Shown: positions 25,048 through 34,458 of the stretch, piece after piece | How the letters are laid out: each line of letters begins with the position of its first letter | How positions within the stretch are numbered: the stretch's first letter is position 1 | Origin: Pseudoduganella aquatica | GTDB lineage: Bacteria; Pseudomonadota; Gammaproteobacteria; Burkholderiales; Burkholderiaceae_D | NCBI RefSeq assembly: GCF_009857595.1 | Contig: NZ_WWCU01000002.1 | Location: forward strand, 310,001 to 374,000 | DNA: 64,000 bases | Direction of reading: 5' to 3' | Notes under the pieces: generated by a model | The model's input: only the letters and a program-made list of their open reading frames with translations | Told to the model about the DNA's origin: nothing | Databases searched by the model: none | Translations under genes and position numbers: made by a program

Positions 25048-25509
25048 ATGCTTGAAACGTTCAAGATCGTTGATTTGCCGGCGCAGGCTGTTGCTTGCAT
25101 CCATATCACCGTGCCCGCCACGCAGATCCAGACGGTGATGGGGCCGGGGATACAGGAGCTGTTTGCGGCGCTGCAGGAGCAGGGCGTGGCGCCCACCGGT
25201 CCCTGGTTCACGCACCATTCCCGGCGCCCGACCGATACCTTTGATTTCGATATCTGCCTGCCGGTGGCTGCCGCCGTGAAGGAACAGGGGCGCGTCAAAT
25301 CCGGCACCATCCCGGCCATGCGCGCCGCGCAGACTGTTTATCAGGGTGCTTATGAAGGCCTGGGCGAGGCCTGGGGCACTTTTATCCAACAAATTGCCGA
25401 CGCCGGCCACCGCACCAAGGTGGATCTGGTGGAGACCTATGTGCTTGGCCCGGAAACCGGCGCGCCGCCGCAGGAGTGGCGCACGCAGCTGACGCAGCCG
25501 CTGGAGTAG
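25048..25509 (+). CDS. GyrI-like small-molecule-binding protein
   Basis: The 153-residue product is a single GyrI-like/AraC effector-binding domain without a DNA-binding part. Visible features are FKIVDLPAQAVACIHITVPA at the N-terminus, VMGPGIQELFAAL, FDFDICLPVAA in the middle strand and YQGAYEGLGEAWGTFIQQIA near the C-terminus. Such domains bind hydrophobic or cationic small molecules, and some act as hydrolases or drug sponges. The ATG at 25048 has CGGAGG eight bases upstream. A TATGAT about 40 bp before the start (25009-25014) could give it its own promoter, although it follows the RibD-like gene closely in the same direction. Confidence 0.78.
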   Translation: MLETFKIVDLPAQAVACIHITVPATQIQTVMGPGIQELFAALQEQGVAPTGPWFTHHSRRPTDTFDFDICLPVAAAVKEQGRVKSGTIPAMRAAQTVYQGAYEGLGEAWGTFIQQIADAGHRTKVDLVETYVLGPETGAPPQEWRTQLTQPLE

Positions 25510-25596
25510 TCGGCTACTGTCGATAGGCAACAGTGCAAGAGGTCTGCGGCAGTTGTCCTAGAATGGTTCGCTTCACCAGCCCGGAGGAAGCGCACC

Positions 25597-26252
25597 ATGG
25601 AAGACTTGCCTGGCACCAAAATTTCCCGCCGTGACTTGTTGATTGCAGGGGCGCTGTCCGCCACGGCGGCGGCCATGCCGCCGGTGGCGTTGGCGCAAGC
25701 ACATGCGCAGGACGGCGCGCCGTCCCCCGGCCTGCCGCCGGTGCGCTGCGCGTTCACCGTGAACGGCGTCCGCCAGGAACTCAGCCTGGATGCGCGCACA
25801 TCGCTGTTGGACGCCTTGCGCGAGCACCTGCGCCTGACCGGCACCAAGAAGGGCTGCGACCACGGCCAATGCGGCGCCTGCACGGTGCTGCTGGATGGCC
25901 GCCGCATCAATTCCTGCCTGACCCTGGCGGTCATGCACGAGGGCGCGCAGATCACCACCATCGAAGGCCTGGGCACGCCGGACAAGCTGCACCCCATGCA
26001 GGCCGCTTTCATCAAGCACGACGGCTACCAGTGCGGCTACTGTACCCCCGGCCAGATCTGTTCGGCCGTGGCGGTGCTGGACGAGATCCGCCAGGGCAAG
26101 CCCAGCCACGTTACGCAGGACCTGGCCGCCAGGCCGTTGCTGAGCGTGGAGGAAATCCGCGAGCGTATGAGCGGCAATATCTGCCGCTGCGGCGCTTATT
26201 CCAACATTGTGGACGCGATCACCGAAGTGGGCGGCGCGGCGGGGAGGGCGGC

Positions 26253-26256
<4 letters not shown>
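25597..26256 (+). CDS. paoA: Periplasmic aldehyde oxidoreductase, 2Fe-2S subunit (PaoA)
   Basis: The 219-residue product is the iron-sulfur subunit of a xanthine-oxidase-family enzyme. A Tat signal ([20 protein letters not shown]) sends the folded complex to the periplasm. The plant-type 2Fe-2S site has [18 protein letters not shown] with the last cysteine in INSCLT, and the second cluster is bound by [14 protein letters not shown] and NICRCGAY. In E. coli PaoABC oxidises aromatic and other aldehydes to acids. GGAGG precedes the start by eight bases, and TAGAAT at 25559-25564 is a possible -10. The gene overlaps paoB as ATGA. Confidence 0.93.
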
Positions 26257-27206
<950 letters not shown>

Positions 27207-27210
27207 TGCG

Positions 27211-29421
27211 ATGAAATTCACCACTCCCGCCACCACCAATCCCATCGACCAGCTCAAGGTGGTCGGCCGCGCCACCGACCGTATCGACGGCCCGCTCAAG
27301 ACCTGCGGCGCCGCGCCCTACGCCTACGAACAGCACGGCGCCGCGCCGGACGCCGTCTACGGCCATGTGCTGGGCGCGGGCATCGCCAAAGGCCGCATCG
27401 CGGCCATGGACGTGAGCGCGGCGCGGCGCGCGCCCGGCGTGCTGGCCGTGGTCACCGCCGCCAGCGCGGGCAAGCTGGGCAAGGGCAAGTTCAATACCGC
27501 CAAGCTGCTGGGCGGCCCGGAAATCGACCACTACCACCAGGCCATCGCGCTGGTGGTGGCCGAGACCTTCGAGCAGGCCCGTGCCGGCGCGCAGCTGATC
27601 AAGGTGAAATACGTCCGGCAGAAGGGTGCCTATGACCTGGCGCTCGCCAAGGACAAGGCCAAGGTGCCCAAGCCCGAGCAGGGCGATGCGCCGCCGGACT
27701 CGAAGGCCGGCAATTTCGAGGCAGGCTACGCGGCCGCCCCGGTCAAGCTGGACGCGCAGTACACCACGCCTGACCAGTCCCACGCCATGATGGAGCCGCA
27801 CGCCTCGATGGCGGCGTGGAAAGGGGACCGGCTTACCGTGTGGACCGCCAACCAGATGGTGGACTGGGGGCGCGGCGACATTGCCAAAACGCTGGGCATC
27901 CCCAAGGACAAGGTGCGCGTGGTGTCGCCCTATATCGGCGGCGGCTTCGGCGGCAAGCTGTTCGTGCGTTCGGAGGCGCTGCTGGCCGCGCTGGGCGCGC
28001 GGGCGGTGCGGCGGCCGGTCAAGGTGGCGCTGGCGCGCCCGCTCATGATGAACAACACCACCCACCGGCCCGCCACCATACAGCGCATCCGCATCGGCGC
28101 CACGCGCGACGGCAAGATCAGCGCCATCGGGCACGAGTCCTGGTCGGGCGATCTGCCGGGCGGCAAGCCGGAGACGGCGGTGCAGCAAACCCGCTTGCTG
28201 TACGCGGGCGCGGACCGCATGACGAAGACCCGGCTGGCCGTGCTGGACCTGCCCGAGGGGAACGCCATGCGCGCGCCCGGCGAGGCGCCCGGCCTGATGG
28301 CGCTGGAGATCGCCATGGACGAGATGGCGGAGAAGCTGCAAATGGATCCGGTGCGCTTCCGCATCCTGAACGACACCAAGGTGGACCCGGAAAAGCCGGG
28401 CCGGCCGTTCTCGCAGCGGCGGCTGATCGACTGCCTGCGCGGCGGCGCCGAGCGCTTCGGCTGGAGCGCGCGCAATCCTCAGCCGGCCAGCGTGCGCGAC
28501 GGGCGCTGGCTGGTGGGCATGGGCGTGGCGGCGGCGTTCCGCAACAACCTGGTGATGAAGTCCGCCGCGCGCGTGCGGCTGGAGCGCGACGGCAGCGTGA
28601 CGGTGGAAACCGACATGACCGACATCGGCACCGGCAGCTACACCATCATCGCGCAGACCGCCGCTGAAATGCTGGGCGTGCCGCTGGCCAGCGTGGCGGT
28701 GCGGCTGGGCGACTCGGACTTTCCCGTGTCGGCCGGCTCCGGCGGGCAATGGGGCGGCAACAGCTCCACCTCGGGCGTGTACGCGGCCTGCGTCAAGCTG
28801 CGCGAGGAAGTGGCGCGCAGGCTGGGCTATCCGCCCGACCAGGCGGTGTTCGCGGACGGGCAGGTGAGCGCGGGCGGCAGCGCCACGCCGCTGGCCAAGG
28901 CAGCCGAAGCGGGCGAGATCACGGCCGAAGACGCCATCGAGTTCGGCAAGCTGGACATGGAATTCCAGCAGTCGACCTTTGGCGCGCATTTTGTGGAGGT
29001 GGGCGTGGACGCGGCCACCGGCGAAACGCGCGTGCGGCGCATGCTGGCCGTGTGCGCGGCGGGCCGCATCCTCAATCCCAAGTCGGCGCGCAGCCAGGTG
29101 ATAGGCGCCATGACCATGGGCGTGGGCGCGGCGCTGATGGAGCACCTGGTGGTGGACAAGCGCGGCGGCTTCTTCGTCAACCACGACCTGGCCGGCTACG
29201 AGGTGCCGGTGCATGCCGACATTCCGCACCAGGAGGTGATTTTCCTCGACGAGACCGACCCCGTTTCCTCGCCGATGAAGGCCAAGGGCGTGGGCGAGCT
29301 GGGGATTTGCGGCGTGGCGGCGGCGGTGGCCAACGCCATCTACAACGCCACCGGGGTGCGGGTGCGGGACTATCCCGTCACCCTGGACAAGCTGCTGGCC
29401 GGGATGCCGCGCTACGCCTGA
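27211..29421 (+). CDS. paoC: Periplasmic aldehyde oxidoreductase, molybdenum-cofactor subunit (PaoC)
   Basis: The 736-residue product is the catalytic subunit that binds the molybdenum cofactor; E. coli PaoC is 732 residues. It shows the two Ald_Xan_dh_C domains, the cofactor loops YIGGGFGGKLF and MRAPGEAPGL and the GSGGQWGGNSS loop, and the catalytic glutamate at about 696 in AKGVGELGICGVAAA. Arg in MRAPGEAPG corresponds to the active-site arginine of PaoC. There is no signal peptide because the complex is exported with PaoA. The maturation factor paoD, which loads the cofactor in E. coli, is not next to it; an opposite-strand transporter gene is. Confidence 0.93.
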   Translation: MKFTTPATTNPIDQLKVVGRATDRIDGPLKTCGAAPYAYEQHGAAPDAVYGHVLGAGIAKGRIAAMDVSAARRAPGVLAVVTAASAGKLGKGKFNTAKLLGGPEIDHYHQAIALVVAETFEQARAGAQLIKVKYVRQKGAYDLALAKDKAKVPKPEQGDAPPDSKAGNFEAGYAAAPVKLDAQYTTPDQSHAMMEPHASMAAWKGDRLTVWTANQMVDWGRGDIAKTLGIPKDKVRVVSPYIGGGFGGKLFVRSEALLAALGARAVRRPVKVALARPLMMNNTTHRPATIQRIRIGATRDGKISAIGHESWSGDLPGGKPETAVQQTRLLYAGADRMTKTRLAVLDLPEGNAMRAPGEAPGLMALEIAMDEMAEKLQMDPVRFRILNDTKVDPEKPGRPFSQRRLIDCLRGGAERFGWSARNPQPASVRDGRWLVGMGVAAAFRNNLVMKSAARVRLERDGSVTVETDMTDIGTGSYTIIAQTAAEMLGVPLASVAVRLGDSDFPVSAGSGGQWGGNSSTSGVYAACVKLREEVARRLGYPPDQAVFADGQVSAGGSATPLAKAAEAGEITAEDAIEFGKLDMEFQQSTFGAHFVEVGVDAATGETRVRRMLAVCAAGRILNPKSARSQVIGAMTMGVGAALMEHLVVDKRGGFFVNHDLAGYEVPVHADIPHQEVIFLDETDPVSSPMKAKGVGELGICGVAAAVANAIYNATGVRVRDYPVTLDKLLAGMPRYA

Positions 29422-29455
29422 TGTGACACCTGGCGCGGCCCCGGCTGCGGCTTGG

Positions 29456-30829
29456 CTATGCGGCCAGGGGCGGGGCCGGATCGAGGTCGCGCATCACCGG
29501 GGTGGTGAATTCGAAGCGCTTGATCTCGCCCACCATCAGCACGTAGCACAGGATGGCGACCGCCGCGTTGGCGCCCACGAACACCAGGGCGCCGGCGAAG
29601 GAGCCGGTGGCCTGCAGGATGTAGCCGATCACGATGGGCGTGGTGATGCCGGCCGTGTTGCCGAAGGTGTTGAACAGCGCGCCGCTCATGCCGCCCGCTT
29701 CCTTGGGCGAGGTGTCGGCCACCACGGCCCAGCCCAGCGCGCCGATGCCCTTGCCGAAGAAGGCCAGCGACATCACCATCACCACCACCCAGTCGGCCTC
29801 CACGTAGTTGCAGACGATCATGGACATGGCCAGCAGCATGCCGCCCACGATGGGCGTCTTGCGCGCCACCGACAGCGAGCGGCCGGACTTGATCATGCGG
29901 TCCGAGATCACGCCGCCCAGCACGCCGCCGAGGAAGCCCGCCACGGCCGGCAGCGCGGCCACGAAGCCGGCTTTCAGGATGGTCATGTGACGTTCGGTGA
30001 CGAGGTAGACCGGGAACCAGGTCAGGAAGAAATAGGTCAGCGTGTTGATGCAGTACTGGCCGATGTAGACGCCCAGCAGCATGCGGTTGGCCAGCAGCTG
30101 GCGGATGCAGGACCAGGTGTCCAGTTTCTGCGTGGCGGCGGCCTTGTCCTTGCTTTCCAGGTCCACCAGCGCGCCGCCGGCCTTGATGTATGCCAGCTCG
30201 GCGGCGTTGATGCGCGGATGGTCCTTGGGGCCGTAGACCGTCTTCAGCCACAGCAGCGACACCAGGATGCCCAGCCCGCCCATGACGTAGAACACGCTTT
30301 GCCAGCCCAGCGAGTGCACCAGCCAGCCCATCAGCGGCGCAAACAGCACGGTGGCGAAATACTGCGCCGAGTTGAAGATGGCGGCGGCCGTGCCGCGCTC
30401 GCTGGTCGGGAACCAGGCCGAGGCCAGCCGGCTGTTGCCGGGGAAGGAGGGCGCTTCGGCCACGCCGATCAGCAGGCGCAGCGAGAACAGCACGGCGACG
30501 GCGGCCGCGCCGGTGAAGAAGCCCACGCCGCCCATCATCATGGTGAAGGCCGACCACAGGAAAATGCTGAAGAAATAGGTGACTTTGGAGCCGAAGCGGT
30601 CCAGCAGCCAGCCGCCGGGCAGCTGCGCCAGCACATAGGACCAGGCGAAGGCCGAGAAGACGAAGCCCATCTGCACCGGCGTCAGCCCCAGCAGCTTTTT
30701 CAGCTCGGGTCCGGCGATCGCGATGGTGGCGCGGTCGGCGTAGTTGATGGTGGTAACGAGGAAGAGGATGGCCAGTATCATCCAGCGGACTTTGGTGGCC
30801 CTGGCGGGCGCGGCGTGTTGCGGTGTCAT
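29456..30829 (-). CDS. gudP: MFS sugar-acid transporter (GudP/GarP-like, anion:cation symporter family)
   Basis: The 457-residue product closely follows the E. coli glucarate/galactarate transporter GudP, with about twelve membrane helices. Shared blocks include INYADRATIAIAGPELKKLL, PGGWLLDRFGSK, EAPSFPGNSRLASAWFP, FNSAQYFATVLFAPLMGWL and GKGIGALGWAVVADTSPKEA. It should import an acidic sugar together with protons. The ATG at 30829 has GGAG six bases upstream; the longer reading to 30859 overlaps the -10. No glucarate dehydratase or aldolase gene is nearby, so the natural substrate may differ from glucarate. It converges on paoC and is divergent from recC. Confidence 0.85.
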   Translation of the reverse strand: MTPQHAAPARATKVRWMILAILFLVTTINYADRATIAIAGPELKKLLGLTPVQMGFVFSAFAWSYVLAQLPGGWLLDRFGSKVTYFFSIFLWSAFTMMMGGVGFFTGAAAVAVLFSLRLLIGVAEAPSFPGNSRLASAWFPTSERGTAAAIFNSAQYFATVLFAPLMGWLVHSLGWQSVFYVMGGLGILVSLLWLKTVYGPKDHPRINAAELAYIKAGGALVDLESKDKAAATQKLDTWSCIRQLLANRMLLGVYIGQYCINTLTYFFLTWFPVYLVTERHMTILKAGFVAALPAVAGFLGGVLGGVISDRMIKSGRSLSVARKTPIVGGMLLAMSMIVCNYVEADWVVVMVMSLAFFGKGIGALGWAVVADTSPKEAGGMSGALFNTFGNTAGITTPIVIGYILQATGSFAGALVFVGANAAVAILCYVLMVGEIKRFEFTTPVMRDLDPAPPLAA

Positions 30830-30857
30830 TCGAGTCTCCAAGCGAAAGCGTGGAGCC

Positions 30858-30887
30858 ATGATATCTCAGACGTCGGACATCGTACAA
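30858..30887 (-). promoter_or_regulatory. Promoter and candidate operator of the gudP-like gene
   Basis: Read on the minus strand, TTGTAC (30887-30882) and TATCAT (30863-30858) are separated by 18 bp and stand just upstream of the gudP start. Between them lies the symmetric GTCCGAC (30872-30878 on the plus strand as GTCGGAC), beside a GACGTC. A site of this look between -35 and -10 is common for GntR/FadR-type repressors of sugar-acid genes, so repression without inducer is likely. No such regulator gene is in the window. Confidence 0.5.
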
Positions 30888-30942
30888 CTAATTTGCGAAA
30901 CCGTGCGGCGGCGCTGGCGCATTATTGCTTGCTGGAGCGATA

Positions 30943-33900
30943 ATGGCATCCCGAGTGCGCCTCCCTGCTGACTATATGGATTCAAGCATCACCCCCGGCC
31001 TGTTGATTCTGCACGGCAACCAGATGGAACTGCTGCGCGCGGCGGTGTTCCAGTGGCTGCGCCAGCACCCGCTGGCGCCCCTGGAATCGGACATTTTCCT
31101 GGTGCAGTCGAACGGCGTGGCCGAGTGGCTCAAGATCGCGCTGGCCGAGGAAATGGGCGTGTGCGCGGCCAACCGCGTGGCGCTGCCGGCGCGATTCCTG
31201 TGGGAAACTTATCGCGGCATGCTGGGGCGAGAGCGCGTGCCGCGCATCTCCGCCTTCGATAAAGGCCCGCTCACGTGGCGGCTGATGCGCTTGCTGCCCA
31301 CGCTCTTGTCTGACGAGTTGTTCGCGCCGCTGCGCCATTTCCTGGGCGACGGCGACCCCGAGCGCCGCCTGCAGCTGGCCGAACGCCTGGCCGACTTGTT
31401 CGACCAGTACCAGGTCTACCGCGCCGACTGGCTCACCGACTGGGCCGCCGGGCGCGACGCGCTGCGCAACGCGCGCGGCGAGAGCGTGGCGCTGGCGCCG
31501 GACCAGCGGTGGCAGGGCGCGCTGTGGCGCGCGGTGATCGCCAGCGTGCCGGAACAGGAGCGCGCCCTGGGCCGCGCCGACGTGCACACCGAATTCGTGG
31601 CGGCCGCTGCCAGCGGCGCCGCGCCGCAGGGCAAGCTGCCGCGCCGCATCGTGCTGTTCGGCGTGTCCGCGCTGCCTTACCAGACCTTGCAGGCGCTGGC
31701 CTCGCTGGCGCGCTACACGCAGGTGGTGCTGGCCGTGCCCAATCCCTGCCAGTTCTACTGGGGCGACATTATCGAAGGACGCGACCTGCTGCGCAGCGCG
31801 CACCGCCGCCAGCAGCTGCGCAACGGCGTGGACCTGGGCTTGATACCGCTGGAGGAACTGCACGCGCACAGCCATCCGCTGCTGGCGAGCTGGGGCCGCC
31901 AGGGGCGCGACTTCGTGCGCATGCTGGACGAATTCGACGTGGCCGCGAACGAGGCCGCGCAGCTGGCGCAGGAGCAGGGCAAGGATGAAGATAGGGGCGC
32001 CGTGGCGCCGCTGCGCGTGGACCTGTTCAGCGACGGCGAAGGCGACACCATGCTGGCGCAGATGCAGGCCGCCGTGCGCGACCTGCTGCCGCTGTCCGAC
32101 CACCATTATCCGTCGCCGCCGGACAGCGACCGCTCCATCGAGCTGCACGTGGCGCACAGCGTGCAGCGCGAGGTGGAGGTGCTGCACGACCAGTTGCTGG
32201 CCATGTTCGCCGCCGCCGAGCACACGGACCGCCCGCTGCGCCCGCGCGACGTAGTGGTGATGGTGCCGGACATCGACGTCTTCAGCGCCGCCATCCACGC
32301 CGTCTTCGCGCAGCACCGGCGCAGCGACCCGCGCTACATCCCGTTTGAAATCGGCGACGTGAACGACCGCAGCGTCAACCCGCTGCTGGTGGCGCTGGAG
32401 TGGCTGCTGCGCCTGCCGCAGCAGCGCTGCCGCCAGAGCGAGGTGCGCGACCTGCTGGACGTGCCCGCGCTGGCGGCGCGCTTCGGCCTGTCGGAGGACG
32501 ACCTGCCCACGCTGGGCCTGTGGATAGAAGGCGCGGGCGTGCGCTGGGGGCTGGACCAGCAGCACCGCTCCGGCCTCGGCCTGGCCCCGGCCGGCGAGCA
32601 GAACGCCTGGATCTTCGGCGTGCGGCGCATGCTGCTGGGCTATGCCAGCGGCCGCGACACCGCTTTCGGCGGCATAGAATCCTACGGCGAAGTGGGCGGG
32701 CTGGATGCGGCGCTGGCCGGATCGCTGGCGCAGCTGGTGGAGGCGCTGCTGCACTGGCGCGCCCTGCTGGCGCAGCCGCGCTCCCCGGCCGAGTGGGGCG
32801 TGCAGGCGCGCGCGCTGCTGGCTGCCTTCTTCGACGCGCGCGAGGAGGGCGACCGCCTCACGCTGGCGCTGCTGGACGACACGCTGAACCACTGGCTGGA
32901 AACCTGCGAAGGCGCGGGCTTCGACGAGGCCGTGCCGCTGGCGGTGCTGCGCGAGTCCTGGCTGGGCGCGCTGGACGAGCCCACGCTGGACCACCAGTTC
33001 GTGTCGGGCGGCGTGACCTTCTGCACGCTGATGCCGATGCGCGCGGTGCCGTTCCGCGTGGTTTGCCTGCTGGGCATGAATGACGGCGACTTCCCGCGCC
33101 GCGCCCGCAAGGCCGACTTCGACCTGCTGGCGCTGCCCGGCATGGCCCGCCCCGGCGACCGCTCGCGCCGCGACGACGACCGCTACCTGATGCTGGAAGC
33201 CGTACTGGCGGCGCGCGACAAGCTGTATATCAGCTGGGTGGGCCGCCACGTGCGCGACAACAGCGAACAGCCGCCGTCCGTGCTGGTGGCGCAGCTGTGC
33301 GACTATCTGAAGGCGGGCTGGCAGGTGGATCTGGCCAGGCGCACGACCGAACACGCGCTGCAGCCCTTCAGCCGCCGCTACTTCGAAGCGGGCGGCCTGC
33401 TGACCTATGCGGGCGAATGGCGCAAGGCGCACGCGGCCGACAATGCCGACAATGCCGCCGATGCCGGCCAAGCTGCGGCCCCGCCATCCGCCGTCCTCCC
33501 GCCCTACGAGCTGGACCCGAACTTCCGCCTGCGCCTGAACCAGCTGGCCAGCTTCATGCGCCAGCCGGTGCGCTACTTCTTCCGCCAGCGCCTGGGCGTG
33601 ATGTTCGCGGAAGCGGCCGTGGTGGGCGAGGACGAGGAGCCGTTCGCGCTGAACGCCCTGCAGCGCTACCAGCTGGAAGACATGATGCTGGACGACAGCG
33701 GCGAACCCGAACCGATGGCCGACGTGCGCGCCAACCTCACCGAGCGCGCCGAGCAGCTTGGCCGCGAAGGCCGCCTGCCGATAGGCCTGATCGGCAAGCA
33801 GGAGCAGCTGAAACTTGTGGAGGCGCTGGTGCCGGTGCGCACCGCCTGGCTGCAGCTGTGCGCGCGCTACCCGCTGCCCGCGCCCAAGCTGCCGGTCAGC

Positions 33901-34458
33901 CTGGCGTTCGGCGGCGTGCCTTTGGAAGACTGGGTGGACCAGCTGCGCAGCAACGGCGCCGAAAAGGTCTGGCTGGCGCAGATGTCGTCCAAGGCGGCCA
34001 GTAAATCCCGCGAAGAATACAAGGGCCGGGGCGACAAGCTGATCGCCATGTGGCTGCGCCAGCTCGCTGCGGCGGCGCAGGGCGAGTCCGTCACCGGCTA
34101 CCTGGTGGCGCGCGACGTGATCGTGAAAATGGCGCCGCTGGAACTGCAGCCCGCGCGCGACGCGCTGGAGCGGCTGGTGGCGATCTGGCGCGACGGCATG
34201 AACCGTCCGCTGCCCACCGCCTGCAAGACCGGCCTTGCGCTGGTGCAGGGCGGCGATCCGCGCGCCACCTACGACGGCGGCTTTGAAGTCAGCGGCGAGA
34301 ACGAGGACTTGTGCCTGGCCCGCCTGTGGCCGGACTTCGCCGCCCTGGCCGCCGAGCCGGAATGGACCGACGTGGCGCAGGAACTGTATGGCCCGCTGGC
34401 GGACTGGATCGCCGGCCAGATAACGATTACGCCCATCGCAGGCGAGGACGAACAATGA
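30943..34458 (+). CDS. recC: Exodeoxyribonuclease V subunit RecC
   Basis: The 1171-residue product is the RecC subunit of RecBCD, which loads on double-strand DNA ends, splits the strands and reads Chi for recombination repair. The N-terminus has the family block GLLILHGNQMELLRAAVF and VQSNGVAEWLKIALAEEMGV; later blocks include ADVHTEF, VVVMVPDIDVFSAAIHAVF, VTFCTLMPMRAVPFRVVCLL and SLASFMRQPVRYFFRQRLGV. RecC looks like a helicase-nuclease that has lost catalysis, and no Walker lysine is seen here. I chose the ATG at 30943 because GGAG lies five bases upstream; the ATG at 30976 fits family starts but has no ribosome site. It overlaps recB as ATGA. Confidence 0.92.
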   Translation: MASRVRLPADYMDSSITPGLLILHGNQMELLRAAVFQWLRQHPLAPLESDIFLVQSNGVAEWLKIALAEEMGVCAANRVALPARFLWETYRGMLGRERVPRISAFDKGPLTWRLMRLLPTLLSDELFAPLRHFLGDGDPERRLQLAERLADLFDQYQVYRADWLTDWAAGRDALRNARGESVALAPDQRWQGALWRAVIASVPEQERALGRADVHTEFVAAAASGAAPQGKLPRRIVLFGVSALPYQTLQALASLARYTQVVLAVPNPCQFYWGDIIEGRDLLRSAHRRQQLRNGVDLGLIPLEELHAHSHPLLASWGRQGRDFVRMLDEFDVAANEAAQLAQEQGKDEDRGAVAPLRVDLFSDGEGDTMLAQMQAAVRDLLPLSDHHYPSPPDSDRSIELHVAHSVQREVEVLHDQLLAMFAAAEHTDRPLRPRDVVVMVPDIDVFSAAIHAVFAQHRRSDPRYIPFEIGDVNDRSVNPLLVALEWLLRLPQQRCRQSEVRDLLDVPALAARFGLSEDDLPTLGLWIEGAGVRWGLDQQHRSGLGLAPAGEQNAWIFGVRRMLLGYASGRDTAFGGIESYGEVGGLDAALAGSLAQLVEALLHWRALLAQPRSPAEWGVQARALLAAFFDAREEGDRLTLALLDDTLNHWLETCEGAGFDEAVPLAVLRESWLGALDEPTLDHQFVSGGVTFCTLMPMRAVPFRVVCLLGMNDGDFPRRARKADFDLLALPGMARPGDRSRRDDDRYLMLEAVLAARDKLYISWVGRHVRDNSEQPPSVLVAQLCDYLKAGWQVDLARRTTEHALQPFSRRYFEAGGLLTYAGEWRKAHAADNADNAADAGQAAAPPSAVLPPYELDPNFRLRLNQLASFMRQPVRYFFRQRLGVMFAEAAVVGEDEEPFALNALQRYQLEDMMLDDSGEPEPMADVRANLTERAEQLGREGRLPIGLIGKQEQLKLVEALVPVRTAWLQLCARYPLPAPKLPVSLAFGGVPLEDWVDQLRSNGAEKVWLAQMSSKAASKSREEYKGRGDKLIAMWLRQLAAAAQGESVTGYLVARDVIVKMAPLELQPARDALERLVAIWRDGMNRPLPTACKTGLALVQGGDPRATYDGGFEVSGENEDLCLARLWPDFAALAAEPEWTDVAQELYGPLADWIAGQITITPIAGEDEQ

